From: an uncultured Ferrimonas sp.
GTDB lineage: Bacteria > Pseudomonadota > Gammaproteobacteria > Enterobacterales > Shewanellaceae
Reading direction: 5' to 3'
Assembly: GCF_947489035.1 (NCBI RefSeq)
Contig: NZ_CANLCI010000014.1
Coordinates: 1 to 64,000, forward strand
DNA: 64,000 nt
The first letter of the stretch is position 1. Each line of letters starts with the position of its first letter. The position numbers and the translations under genes are program-made. Below the pieces are notes generated by a model that saw only the letters and a program-made list of their open reading frames with translations, was not told the origin of the DNA and did no database searches. Of the stretch, positions 54,836-63,391 are shown in pieces.

Positions 54836-54862
54836 AAAAAACCCGCACTCGGCGGGTTTTTC
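54836..54862 (-). terminator. terminator after metK
   Basis: Stem AAAACCCGC/GCGGGTTTT with a 5-nt loop and T/A tracts on both sides, just past the metK stop. Confidence 0.88.
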
Positions 54863-54876
54863 TAACAGCGTAACCG

Positions 54877-56031
54877 TTACAGGCCAGCTTCTTCGCGCAG
54901 CGCGTCGGCTTTGTCGGTTTGCTCCCAAGGGAACTCAACGCGACCAAAGTGACCGTAAGAAGCGGTCTGCTGGTAGATTGGGCGTTCTAGGTGCAGCATC
55001 TGGATCAGGCCGTATGGACGCAGATCGAAGTGCTTACGTACCAAGGTGATCAGCTTGTCTTCAGACAGCTTACCGGTGCCGAAGGTTTCGATGCTGATGG
55101 AGGTTGGCTCTGCCACACCGATGGCGTAAGACACCTGAATTTCACAGCGATCAGCCAAACCAGCCGCAACCAAGTTTTTGGCAACGTAACGGGTGGCGTA
55201 AGCGGCGCTACGGTCAACCTTAGATGGATCTTTACCAGAGAACGCACCGCCACCGTGACGAGCCATGCCGCCGTAGGTATCAACGATGATCTTACGACCG
55301 GTCAAACCACAGTCGCCCATTGGGCCGCCGATAACAAAACGACCCGTCGGGTTGATGTGGAACTTAGTGTCTTTGGTGATCCACTCTTGTGGCAGCACTG
55401 GCTTGATGATGGTTTCCATCACGCCTTCACGCAGATCCGCAGTGGAGACGTCATCGCTGTGCTGGGTAGACAACACAACCGCATCGATGCCCGCGACTGA
55501 GCCGTCTTCGTTGTAGGCGAAGGTTACCTGAGATTTTGCGTCTGGACGCAACCAGTTCAGGGTGCCGTTCTTACGCACTTCCGCTTGGCGCTTAACCAAA
55601 CGGTGTGAGTAAGTGATTGGCGCAGGCATCAGTACGTCGGTTTCGTTAGAGGCGTAACCGAACATCAGGCCTTGGTCGCCAGCGCCTTGCTCACGCGGGT
55701 CGGTTTTATCAACGCCTTGGTTGATGTCTGGAGACTGCTTACCGATGGCGGACAGAACCGCACAAGAGTTGGCATCAAAGCCCATGTCAGAATGGGTGTA
55801 ACCGATGTCGCGGACGGTTTGGCGGGTGATCTCTTCGATATCAACCCAGGCGTTAGTGGAGATCTCACCACCGACCATTACCATGCCGGTTTTTACGTAA
55901 GTTTCGCACGCAACGCGAGCCTTAGGATCTTGCGCCAAAATGGCATCAAGTACTGCATCAGAGATCTGATCAGCAATTTTATCCGGATGGCCTTCGGATA
56001 CGGATTCGGAAGTGAACAGGTGACGTGCCAT
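54877..56031 (-). CDS. metK: S-adenosylmethionine synthetase
   Basis: A 384-residue enzyme making SAM from methionine and ATP. Signatures are [32 protein letters not shown], the P-loop-like [16 protein letters not shown] and [11 protein letters not shown]. The length matches the Escherichia coli enzyme. Three MetJ-like boxes lie 40-63 bp upstream next to a promoter, and a terminator follows. It is transcribed alone. Confidence 0.98.
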   Translation of the reverse strand: MARHLFTSESVSEGHPDKIADQISDAVLDAILAQDPKARVACETYVKTGMVMVGGEISTNAWVDIEEITRQTVRDIGYTHSDMGFDANSCAVLSAIGKQSPDINQGVDKTDPREQGAGDQGLMFGYASNETDVLMPAPITYSHRLVKRQAEVRKNGTLNWLRPDAKSQVTFAYNEDGSVAGIDAVVLSTQHSDDVSTADLREGVMETIIKPVLPQEWITKDTKFHINPTGRFVIGGPMGDCGLTGRKIIVDTYGGMARHGGGAFSGKDPSKVDRSAAYATRYVAKNLVAAGLADRCEIQVSYAIGVAEPTSISIETFGTGKLSEDKLITLVRKHFDLRPYGLIQMLHLERPIYQQTASYGHFGRVEFPWEQTDKADALREEAGL

Positions 56032-56070
56032 AAAAGGAACTCTCTCGTCGGTAAATCAAATTTGGTGTGT

Positions 56071-56094
56071 AGATGCATCTACGTCTGGACGGCT
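56071..56094. promoter_or_regulatory. MetJ-like operator (three tandem 8-bp met boxes) upstream of metK
   Basis: Three adjacent 8-mers, AGATGCAT, CTACGTCT and GGACGGCT, match the met-box consensus AGACGTCT at 5, 6 and 6 of 8 positions. Tandem boxes with 8-bp spacing are how MetJ binds. They sit just downstream of the predicted -10, a good position for repression. Confidence 0.65.
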
Positions 56095-56123
56095 ATTTTA
56101 TGGATTTTTAACCGGATTGCCAG
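56095..56123 (-). promoter_or_regulatory. candidate metK promoter
   Basis: On the minus strand CTGGCA, a 17-nt spacer and TAAAAT lie just upstream of the MetJ-like boxes and about 65 bp before the metK start. Confidence 0.45.
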
Positions 56124-56326
56124 CGTCCTAGATCAAATAGTGCCGTTAAAGCGACAAAATTTGTCCAAGTGTAGTTGGCGGTGGTGGCTTTGTTGCCATC
56201 TTGAGCGGTTCTTGGGGCGGTGGGGTCAGTGCACTTGATTTGTTTATCAACTGCCTGATAATTAGTCATCTAAATGTCGAACGCCGATGGAATGGCGTTC
56301 TTGGGATCACGCAAGGGAGAGTTGCC

Positions 56327-57169
56327 ATGACATTGCCCTATCCGGCGCTGTGGCTTAGCGGGGCCGCCGCGCTGTTGCCAACGGCGCTGTACGCGAAGGG
56401 GCCAGATCTGATGCTGGCCAAAAGTTACCACCAAGATGTGGAAGTCAGCAGCTACCTGATCAGCGAAAAGTACGATGGCATGCGCGCGTATTGGACCGGC
56501 AGCAAGTTGGTCAGTCGCAGTGGCCATAAAATTGCCGCACCGGCGTGGTTTATTGCTGCGTTGCCGGCGATGCCACTGGATGGCGAACTGTGGTTAGGGC
56601 GCGGCCAGTTTCAAGCGTTGATGTCGATTGTGCGTGATGCCGAGCCGGATGAAGAACAATGGCGGCAGGTACGCTACATGGTGTTTGATTTGCCCATGAG
56701 CCTAAACCCCTTCCATGTGCGCCAACGGGAGATCACGCAGCTGCTTACGGATCTCAACCAGCCCCACCTGCAAGCGGTGCCCCAACACAAAGTGGAAGAC
56801 GCTAAGCAACTGCAAGCGCTGTTTCGTCAGCATCAGTTGCAGGGGGCAGAAGGGCTTATTCTGAAACGATACGATTCGCCTTATCTGAGCGGCCGTTCGC
56901 CGCTGATGTTAAAAATGAAAGCCTACCAAGATGCCGAAGCGGTGGTTGTGGCGCACCTGCCGGGCAAGGGCAAGTATCAAGGGCTGTTGGGGGCGTTGTT
57001 GGTTAAAGACGCCAGCGGCCGTGAATTTAAACTTGGCAGCGGCTTGAGCGATCAGCTGCGGCATCATCCCCCGGCCATCGGCAGCGTGGTGACTTACCGC
57101 TATAACGGTTTCACTGACAGCGGCCTGCCGCGTTTTGCTCGCTTCGATCGCAGCTTCTCCGTGCTGTGA
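56327..57169 (+). CDS. periplasm-targeted ATP-dependent DNA ligase (LigE type)
   Basis: A 280-residue minimal ATP-dependent ligase with a signal peptide (ALWLSGAAALLPTALYAK). The adenylated lysine is Lys48 in SEKYDGMRAYW (motif I). Motif III is RYMVFDLP, motif IV is GAEGLILKRYD, motif V is LMLKMKAYQD, and an OB-fold with RYNGFTDSGLPRFARF follows. Such secreted ligases (LigE/Lig E) occur in many marine and competent gammaproteobacteria and Neisseria and are linked to extracellular DNA. The start is the ATG at 56327 with GGGAG; an open extension of 42 codons is rejected. Confidence 0.9.
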   Translation: MTLPYPALWLSGAAALLPTALYAKGPDLMLAKSYHQDVEVSSYLISEKYDGMRAYWTGSKLVSRSGHKIAAPAWFIAALPAMPLDGELWLGRGQFQALMSIVRDAEPDEEQWRQVRYMVFDLPMSLNPFHVRQREITQLLTDLNQPHLQAVPQHKVEDAKQLQALFRQHQLQGAEGLILKRYDSPYLSGRSPLMLKMKAYQDAEAVVVAHLPGKGKYQGLLGALLVKDASGREFKLGSGLSDQLRHHPPAIGSVVTYRYNGFTDSGLPRFARFDRSFSVL

Positions 57170-57195
57170 TCCCCATCATCTCGCCCTTGGTGGAT

Positions 57196-57219
57196 CGCCT
57201 GGCTGGCATCAGCGAGGCG
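57196..57219 (+). terminator. weak hairpin after the ligase gene
   Basis: Stem CGCCTGGCTG/CAGCGAGGCG with one mismatch and loop GCAT, followed by GTTT. Probably a weak terminator. Confidence 0.4.
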
Positions 57220-57350
57220 GTTTACTACACTTCGGCCGACGTTAATTTTTGGAATTTAATGACGAAAAAGTGATTCGCAATTGCGTCTGGCCGAGCAAAA
57301 TTGGAGAATACCGCCGCCTACAAACTCATTCTCTGTATTCAGGAGTAATA

Positions 57351-59348
57351 ATGTCGTCCCGTAAAGAGTTAGCTAATGCCATTCGTGCGTTGTCCATGGA
57401 TGCTGTGCAAAAAGCCAAATCTGGTCACCCAGGTGCCCCTATGGGCATGGCTGATATCGCTGAAGTATTATGGCGCGATTTCTTAAAGCACAACCCTGCC
57501 AACCCAGAATGGGCAGATCGTGACCGCTTTATTTTGTCTAACGGCCACGGCTCCATGCTGATCTACTCCTTGCTGCACCTGAGCGGCTACGATCTGTCGA
57601 TTGAAGATCTGAAGCAGTTCCGTCAGTTGCACTCTCGCACCCCAGGTCACCCTGAGTACGGCTACGCGCCGGGCATCGAAACCACCACTGGCCCATTAGG
57701 TCAGGGCATCACCAACGGCGTTGGTATGGCGCTGGCGGAAAAGATCCTAGGCGAGCAATTTAACCGCCCAGGCCACGATGTGGTTGATCACAACACCTAC
57801 GTCTTTATGGGCGACGGTTGTTTGATGGAAGGGATCTCCCACGAAGCCTGTTCTTTGGCCGGTACCTTAGGTCTGGGCAAACTGGTGGCATTTTGGGATG
57901 ACAACGGCATCTCCATCGATGGCGAAGTAGAAGGTTGGTTCTCTGACGATACCCCGAAGCGTTTTGAAGCTTACGGCTGGCACGTTATCCCTGCGGTAGA
58001 CGGCCACGACGCCGATGCCATCAAGGCGGCAATTGTGGCTGCGAAAGCGGAAACCAACAAGCCAACCCTGATCTGCACCAAAACCGTGATCGGTTACGGT
58101 TCGCCAAACAAGTCTGGCTCCCACGATTGTCACGGTGCCCCACTGGGTGACGAAGAGATCGCGGCAGCCCGTGACTTCTTGGGCTGGCCACACGCCCCGT
58201 TTGACGTTCCTGCCAACGTATACGAAGCGTGGGACGGCAAAGCCAAAGGCGCGGAAGTAGAAAGCGCTTGGGACCAAAAGTTTGCGGCTTACGCGGCGGA
58301 ATTCCCAGAGCTGGCGGCTGAGCTGCAGCGTCGTTTGGCCGGTGACATGCCTGCTAACTGGGAAGCGCACGTTGAAGGTTACATCGCGGATCTGCAAGCG
58401 AACGCCAACAAAGTTGCAACCCGTAAAGCATCACAAGACTGCCTGAATGCCTTTGGCCCTGTGCTGCCAGAACTGCTGGGTGGCTCTGCCGATCTGACCC
58501 CATCGAACCTGACCAACTGGTCTGGCTCTAAGTCAGTAACCGCGGAAGACGCCTCTGGTAACTACCTGCACTACGGTGTTCGTGAGTTCGGCATGAGCGC
58601 CATCATGAACGGCATCACCTTGCACGGTGGCTTTAAGGCTTACGGTGCCACCTTCCTGATGTTTATGGAATACGCGCGCAACGCAATCCGCATGGCCGCG
58701 CTGATGAAGCAACCGACCATCTTTGTGTACACCCACGATTCCATCGGTTTGGGTGAAGATGGCCCGACTCACCAGCCAGTTGAGCAGGTGGCATCCTTAC
58801 GCATGACCCCGAATGCCAGCACTTGGCGCCCTTGTGATGCGGTTGAATCTGCGGTTGCATGGCGTCACGCGGTCGAGCGCAAAGATGGCCCGACCTCGCT
58901 GATCTTCTCCCGTCAGGGGTTGGCCCCAATGCCACGTGATGAGCAGACCTTGGCTAACGTAGCGAAGGGCGGTTATGTCCTGAAAGACAGCGCCGGCAAG
59001 CCAGAGCTGATCTTGATCGCGACAGGGTCTGAAGTTGAGCTGGTTATGGCAGCCGCAGAGCAGTTAGAAGCGCAAGGCAAAGCGGTACGAGTGGTATCGA
59101 TGCCTGCCACTGACGTATTCGACAGCCAAGATGCCGCTTACCGTGAATCGGTACTGCCTTCTGACGTAACCTCACGGGTTGCGGTTGAAGCGTTGATTGC
59201 GGATTACTGGTACAAGTACGTTGGTTTAGACGGCCGCGTTATCGGCATGACCACCTTCGGTGAGTCAGCGCCAGCGCCAGAGCTGTTCAAGCTGTTTGGC
59301 TTTACCGTTGAAAACGTGGTTGAAACCTCGCTGCAACTGCTGGACTAA
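57351..59348 (+). CDS. tkt: transketolase
   Basis: A 665-residue thiamine-diphosphate enzyme of the pentose-phosphate pathway. N-terminal signature is [16 protein letters not shown], the ThDP/Mg loop is [20 protein letters not shown], the pyrimidine domain has [14 protein letters not shown] and [20 protein letters not shown], and the C-terminal domain has [15 protein letters not shown]. The start is the ATG at 57351 behind AGGAG, not the longer frame from 57249. It works with tal at 5.5 kb. Confidence 0.98.
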   Translation: MSSRKELANAIRALSMDAVQKAKSGHPGAPMGMADIAEVLWRDFLKHNPANPEWADRDRFILSNGHGSMLIYSLLHLSGYDLSIEDLKQFRQLHSRTPGHPEYGYAPGIETTTGPLGQGITNGVGMALAEKILGEQFNRPGHDVVDHNTYVFMGDGCLMEGISHEACSLAGTLGLGKLVAFWDDNGISIDGEVEGWFSDDTPKRFEAYGWHVIPAVDGHDADAIKAAIVAAKAETNKPTLICTKTVIGYGSPNKSGSHDCHGAPLGDEEIAAARDFLGWPHAPFDVPANVYEAWDGKAKGAEVESAWDQKFAAYAAEFPELAAELQRRLAGDMPANWEAHVEGYIADLQANANKVATRKASQDCLNAFGPVLPELLGGSADLTPSNLTNWSGSKSVTAEDASGNYLHYGVREFGMSAIMNGITLHGGFKAYGATFLMFMEYARNAIRMAALMKQPTIFVYTHDSIGLGEDGPTHQPVEQVASLRMTPNASTWRPCDAVESAVAWRHAVERKDGPTSLIFSRQGLAPMPRDEQTLANVAKGGYVLKDSAGKPELILIATGSEVELVMAAAEQLEAQGKAVRVVSMPATDVFDSQDAAYRESVLPSDVTSRVAVEALIADYWYKYVGLDGRVIGMTTFGESAPAPELFKLFGFTVENVVETSLQLLD

Positions 59349-59375
59349 CATTACGGTTCGAGCATTTGCTTGCTA

Positions 59376-59412
59376 AAAACACCTCAAACCTCTGGTTTGG
59401 GGTGTTTTTTTT
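59376..59412 (+). terminator. terminator after tkt
   Basis: Stem ACACCTCAAACC/GGTTTGGGGTGT (one T-G pair), loop TCT, followed by a run of T residues. Confidence 0.9.
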
Positions 59413-59470
59413 CGCCTTGAAGATCGCCTAGCGGTATATTGTCGCCACCCCATCTTGCTGTGTTGTTGCC

Positions 59471-60715
59471 GTGCCTAGCCTCGATCGTTTTTTCCTCTTC
59501 TTGTTGATGCTGTTTGCTGCCGCGATTGCGGTGCCAATGCAGTGGCCATTGCCGCCGCAGATCGCCGCAATGTTACCGATGATGCCGTGGGCAGTGATGG
59601 CCGCCGCCCTGTTGTTAAGCCAGATCTACCAGCAAGGGCGAATGGGCTTTGTGGTGTTGTTGTCGATGGGGAACTTTGGCGTAGCCAGCTACCTGCAGCA
59701 GGCACTGGGGGGCAGCAACATCAATGCAGACGTGCAACTGGGGTATTGGCTGTGGGGCTTAACGGCGCCGCTCTTGCTGCTGTTATTTGCGCTACTGCCT
59801 TCGCGTTTGGTGTTTCACCCGCGGGCATGGGGTCACTGGTTGCTGCTGTTAACGGTGGTGTTTGCGGCGGGGTTACTGTGGCAACAATCGGCCCTCTTGG
59901 CGCCGCTGTCGCCGTGGCTGCAAACACGACAGTTGCCGCTGTTCTCGTGGTCGCCCGCGCCGTTGCTGTTATTAGCATTGCAGCTGATCGTAACCCTGAT
60001 CTGTTGGATCCGTTATTTGCAGACGAAAAGCCACGATGGCGTGGCGGTTGCCTTAGCGCAGGTGGCGTTGCTGCTGTCGAGTTTGTGGATCGGTGAAGCC
60101 CAGCAGTTGGCGTTATTGGCTACCTGCTTAGCCTCGGCCCAGCTGTTGTTGGTGCTTGGCCTTGGCCATCAATTGGCGTTTATTGATGAGTTGACCGCCA
60201 TTCCTGGCCGCCGAGCACTGAACATGGCGTTGGCCCGATTAGGGCGGCGCTATACCTTGGCGATGCTGGATATTGATCACTTCAAAAAGTTTAACGATAC
60301 CCACGGTCACGATGTGGGCGATGAGGTGCTGCAAATGGTGGCCCAACGGCTGACCTTGGTAACTCATGGCGGCAAGGTGTATCGCTATGGCGGCGAGGAG
60401 TTCACGGTGCTGTTTTCCGGCAAGCAACCGGCGCAAGTAAAGGCAGCCCTAGAGGCGGTGCGACAAGACATCGCCGATTACCCTTTTGTGGTGCGCAGTG
60501 CCAAACGTAAGGGGGCGGATCTGCAGCAGGGAAGGGGGCAGCGTGGTGAGGGCGGCGGCAAAACCGTCCAGGTGACCATCAGCCTTGGGGTGGCCAATCG
60601 CACCAGCAACCGCACCGACACGGATGCGGTGCTAAAAGCGGCAGATAAGGCGTTATACGTCGCGAAGAAGGCGGGGCGAAACTGTTTGCGGATCGCCCCC
60701 AAAGCGCAAGATTAG
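59471..60715 (+). CDS. membrane-bound GGDEF diguanylate cyclase
   Basis: A 414-residue protein with about six N-terminal transmembrane helices (residues 1-230) and a C-terminal GGDEF domain. The active-site loop is YRYGGEEFTVLF, with MLDIDHFKKFNDTHGHDVGD conserved. The inhibitory RxxD site is absent. A basic-polar insertion (RSAKRKGADLQQGRGQRG) interrupts the domain before ISLGVA. The GTG at 59471 gives the start. It converges with the DUF2947-like gene, overlapping stops by 4 bp. Confidence 0.9.
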   Translation: MPSLDRFFLFLLMLFAAAIAVPMQWPLPPQIAAMLPMMPWAVMAAALLLSQIYQQGRMGFVVLLSMGNFGVASYLQQALGGSNINADVQLGYWLWGLTAPLLLLLFALLPSRLVFHPRAWGHWLLLLTVVFAAGLLWQQSALLAPLSPWLQTRQLPLFSWSPAPLLLLALQLIVTLICWIRYLQTKSHDGVAVALAQVALLLSSLWIGEAQQLALLATCLASAQLLLVLGLGHQLAFIDELTAIPGRRALNMALARLGRRYTLAMLDIDHFKKFNDTHGHDVGDEVLQMVAQRLTLVTHGGKVYRYGGEEFTVLFSGKQPAQVKAALEAVRQDIADYPFVVRSAKRKGADLQQGRGQRGEGGGKTVQVTISLGVANRTSNRTDTDAVLKAADKALYVAKKAGRNCLRIAPKAQD

Positions 60716-61185
60716 CTGCGGCTGCCTAACTTTACTTGGCTGTCGTCGATAAACCACAACGCTTCGTTGCGACGACGACCAATGATTAAGGCTTGCTCGG
60801 CGGCAAACAGAAACGCTTTCCAGTTGCGTAACAAGGTGCCGTAGCGGGTTTCAATGATGTGTTCGGCGTCGTAACAGACATACACAACGGTTTGCGGATC
60901 CCAATTGAGGTGTTCAGCCAGTGCCGTAGGCAGCTGTTGCTCGTCGCTGTCAAAGGCAAGCTCCCAGTTTGCTTGGCCGCTCCAGCGTTTGCTGTCACTC
61001 AGCCAATCCGATGCTTCTAATCGCTCTAGATCCACCGCTTCACGGCTGATGTCCCGTTGCCATACTTGGTTGGCAAAATTGGTGGTCATCGGCTTAATGG
61101 TGGCTTGGTCGGCCTCGCTGATGGCCATGTCGGCACGCTGGTAAACCCAGTGCAGCGGGTAGTCTTGCAGATCGATGTAGTTCAT
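60712..61185 (-). CDS. DUF2947-like cytoplasmic protein
   Basis: A 157-residue protein without signal peptide or membrane segment, beginning MNYIDLQDYPLHWVYQRADM. It has WELAFDSDEQQLPTALAEHL, TVVYVCYDAEHIIETRYGTL and WKAFLFAAEQALIIGRRRNE. This fits my memory of DUF2947, a family of unknown function in Shewanella and Vibrio relatives. It stands alone on the minus strand. Confidence 0.62.
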   Translation of the reverse strand: MNYIDLQDYPLHWVYQRADMAISEADQATIKPMTTNFANQVWQRDISREAVDLERLEASDWLSDSKRWSGQANWELAFDSDEQQLPTALAEHLNWDPQTVVYVCYDAEHIIETRYGTLLRNWKAFLFAAEQALIIGRRRNEALWFIDDSQVKLGSRS

Positions 61186-61295
61186 CTAAAAACGGCTCTA
61201 GAAAGTGAGGCGCCTACTTTAGCAGATTGAAAACCGCTTCTCAGTGTTTGCTGCAGTCAGTATGCTTACGGGCTACGCAATAATTAGGAGTAACT

Positions 61296-61727
61296 ATGGC
61301 AATCTGGAAGCAAACGATCGATTTAGCCAGCTTGAACCGTCTTGGTGACGGCTCGTTGGTGCAGCATCTTGGCATGGAAGTGATCGGCTTTGATGATAAC
61401 TCGATGTCGATGAGCATGCCGGTAGACAGCCGCACTCATCAACCGTTCGGATTGTTGCATGGTGGTGCCAGTGTGGCGCTGGCGGAAAGCGTCGGCTCGA
61501 TTGCGGCTAACTATTGTGTCCCAGAGGGCTACTATTGTGTGGGCCTTGATATTAATGCCAACCATGTGCGCGCCGTGCGTAGCGGCACCGTGATTGCCAC
61601 GGCCACGGCTACCCACATTGGGGCCACCACTCAGGTGTGGCAAATCGACATCAAAGATCAACGCGAGCGATTGGTGTGCACCAGTCGCCTAACCATGGCG
61701 GTATTGCGCCATAAAGGAACCAAGTGA
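61296..61727 (+). CDS. menI: hotdog-fold thioesterase, MenI/YdiI-like
   Basis: A 143-residue hotdog thioesterase close to Escherichia coli YdiI (MenI), which hydrolyses 1,4-dihydroxy-2-naphthoyl-CoA in menaquinone synthesis. Shared segments are MPVDSRTHQPFGLLHGGASV with the catalytic Glu in ALAESVGS, and INANHVRAVRSGTV. Start at 61296 behind AGGAG. The downstream DUF3389-like gene is translationally coupled (GTGA). Confidence 0.88.
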   Translation: MAIWKQTIDLASLNRLGDGSLVQHLGMEVIGFDDNSMSMSMPVDSRTHQPFGLLHGGASVALAESVGSIAANYCVPEGYYCVGLDINANHVRAVRSGTVIATATATHIGATTQVWQIDIKDQRERLVCTSRLTMAVLRHKGTK

Positions 61728-61963
61728 AACTGTCCTTTTCCCAAGGCACGTTAATTGCCAACCCCCACGAGTTGATGGTGCGATTAGAAGGGCCCGCTCG
61801 GATCAGCTTTCAGGCGGCGGCTGACAACATTCAGCTGGTCGGCATTGCCAATGTGGTGACGGGCTTTGGTGGCGGCGTGAGCTGGTCGTTGCAACTGGAT
61901 GATGAAAGCCAATTAACGGCATTGGCGCAAGAACTTGGGCTTGAGATCAAAGCGGCAAGGTAG
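61724..61963 (+). CDS. small DUF3389-like protein
   Basis: A 79-residue protein with GTG start overlapping the menI stop, behind AAAGGA. It begins MKLSFSQGTLIANPHELMVR and has GGGVSWSLQLDDESQLTALA. It fits my memory of DUF3389, a short family of unknown function in Vibrionales and Alteromonadales. Being coupled to menI may mean a related role. Confidence 0.6.
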   Translation: MKLSFSQGTLIANPHELMVRLEGPARISFQAAADNIQLVGIANVVTGFGGGVSWSLQLDDESQLTALAQELGLEIKAAR

Positions 61964-61994
61964 TGGCCTGCATGGGCATTCGCCAGCAAAGCAA

Positions 61995-62016
61995 ACGGCA
62001 GCCATTCGGCTGCCGT
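61995..62016. terminator. hairpin between the convergent DUF3389-like and corB genes
   Basis: Nine-bp stem ACGGCAGCC/GGCTGCCGT with loop ATTC. There is no clear T run on either side, so termination is uncertain. Confidence 0.4.
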
Positions 62017-62044
62017 TGCTGGTTTAGACGGTCGTGATGGGGCG

Positions 62045-63307
62045 TTAATCTTTCTTAACGCGCACCATTTTGACCATGTTCTCGGCCACTTCCATCACTT
62101 CGATGGTGTGACCCTGCACCTGCAAGCTGGTGCCTGGCGCGGGGATATCCTCAAGCTGCTCTAGGATTAAGCCGTTTAAGGTTTTCGGGCCATCGGTCGG
62201 TAAGGCCCACGAGGTTTCGCGGTTGAAATCGCGCAGGGTGATCGAGGCATCCACTTTTAAGACGCCGCTGCCCTCTTCGGTGATGTCTTCACTTGGCGGC
62301 GTTTGCAAGCCGGTAGTGAAGTCGCCCACGATCTCTTCCAGAATGTCTTCTAAGGTCACCAACCCTTGAATGTCACCGTATTCATCCACCACCACGCCCA
62401 TGCGTTCTTTCGCGCTTTGGAACTTCAGCAGTTGTACGTTCAGCGGGGTGCCCTCAGGGATAAAGTACAGCTCCTCCACCGCCCGCAGCAGGGTCGATTT
62501 GTCCAGCTCACCCTGTTCCCGGGTCATCAGTCGCAACACATCAGACAGGTGCATCATCCCCACCACATCATCGATGTTGTCGCGGTACAGCAGTACGCGG
62601 CTATGGGGGCTGCGGGTTAACTGCTTGAGGATGCTTTTGTAGTCGTTGTTGATGTCGATGGCGTACAGCTCGGCGCGGGGGATCATAATGTCTTCCACCG
62701 TCACCTTCTCCAGATCCAAAATCGACACCAGCATCTCGCGGTGACGACGGGGGATCATCGCGCCCGCTTCATGCACCACGCTACGCAGTTCTTCGGCTGA
62801 AAGGTTATCGCCACTGCCGTGTTGGGTTTTTACCCCAAACAGCATCAAGATGGCGTTGCTGAACATGTTCACTAGCCACACAAAGGGGTAGAACAGGGTC
62901 ATCAACGGACGCAGGATGATGGAGTTCGGGAACGCCAGTTTTTCAGGGTGTAGGGCCGCTAAGGTTTTGGGGGTCACTTCGGCAAAAATCAGCACGACCA
63001 TGGTCAGAGCACCGGTCGCGATGGCGATGCCCCAGTCGCCAAACAGGCGCTGACCCACCACGGTGGCGATGGCCGACGCCAAAATATTCACTAAGTTGTT
63101 GCCGATCAGGATCAGGCCAATCAGTCGATCTGGGCGTTGCAGCAGGGCATCGGCACGCTTAGCCCCAGGATGGCCGTTTTGGGCCATATGCCGCAAACGG
63201 TAACGATTCAGCGACATCATCGCGGTTTCGGTACCGGAGAAAAAGGCAGAGATTAAGATAAGTAGGGTGAGAGTCAGCAGTAGTGTGCTGGTGGATATGT
63301 CGTCCAA
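62045..63307 (-). CDS. corB: CNNM-family (YfjD/CorB-like) transporter or regulator
   Basis: A 420-residue inner-membrane protein. A DUF21/CNNM membrane domain (about 1-190) has FFSGTETAMMSLNRYRLRHM and IFAEVTPKTLAALHPEKL. Two CBS domains follow (about 200-330; VEDIMIPRAELYAID, VVVDEYGDIQGLVTLEDILE), then a CorC/HlyC C-terminal domain. Members move magnesium or cobalt or control such transport. The start is a TTG at 63307 (MDDISTSTLLL), matching the Escherichia coli YfjD N-terminus. It is downstream of ypjD, the same order as in Escherichia coli. Confidence 0.9.
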   Translation of the reverse strand: MDDISTSTLLLTLTLLILISAFFSGTETAMMSLNRYRLRHMAQNGHPGAKRADALLQRPDRLIGLILIGNNLVNILASAIATVVGQRLFGDWGIAIATGALTMVVLIFAEVTPKTLAALHPEKLAFPNSIILRPLMTLFYPFVWLVNMFSNAILMLFGVKTQHGSGDNLSAEELRSVVHEAGAMIPRRHREMLVSILDLEKVTVEDIMIPRAELYAIDINNDYKSILKQLTRSPHSRVLLYRDNIDDVVGMMHLSDVLRLMTREQGELDKSTLLRAVEELYFIPEGTPLNVQLLKFQSAKERMGVVVDEYGDIQGLVTLEDILEEIVGDFTTGLQTPPSEDITEEGSGVLKVDASITLRDFNRETSWALPTDGPKTLNGLILEQLEDIPAPGTSLQVQGHTIEVMEVAENMVKMVRVKKD

Positions 63308-63351
63308 TTAAGGGATCTCTTAATACTGATAGAGCGCTAATGAAACGGTGC

Positions 63352-63385
63352 GCGGCCCCTGCTGTCAAGCAAAAGCAGGGGCCGC
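63352..63385 (-). other. strong stem-loop between ypjD and corB
   Basis: A perfect 12-bp GC-rich stem (63352-63363 with 63374-63385) with a 10-nt loop lies in the 84-bp gap. It has no U-tract on either strand, so it is more likely an mRNA processing or stabilising element than a terminator. Confidence 0.6.
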
Positions 63386-63391
63386 TACGAC

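Noticed and set aside
57249..57350. Upstream extension of tkt by 34 codons
   Set aside because: The ATG at 57351 has AGGAG and matches the transketolase N-terminus.
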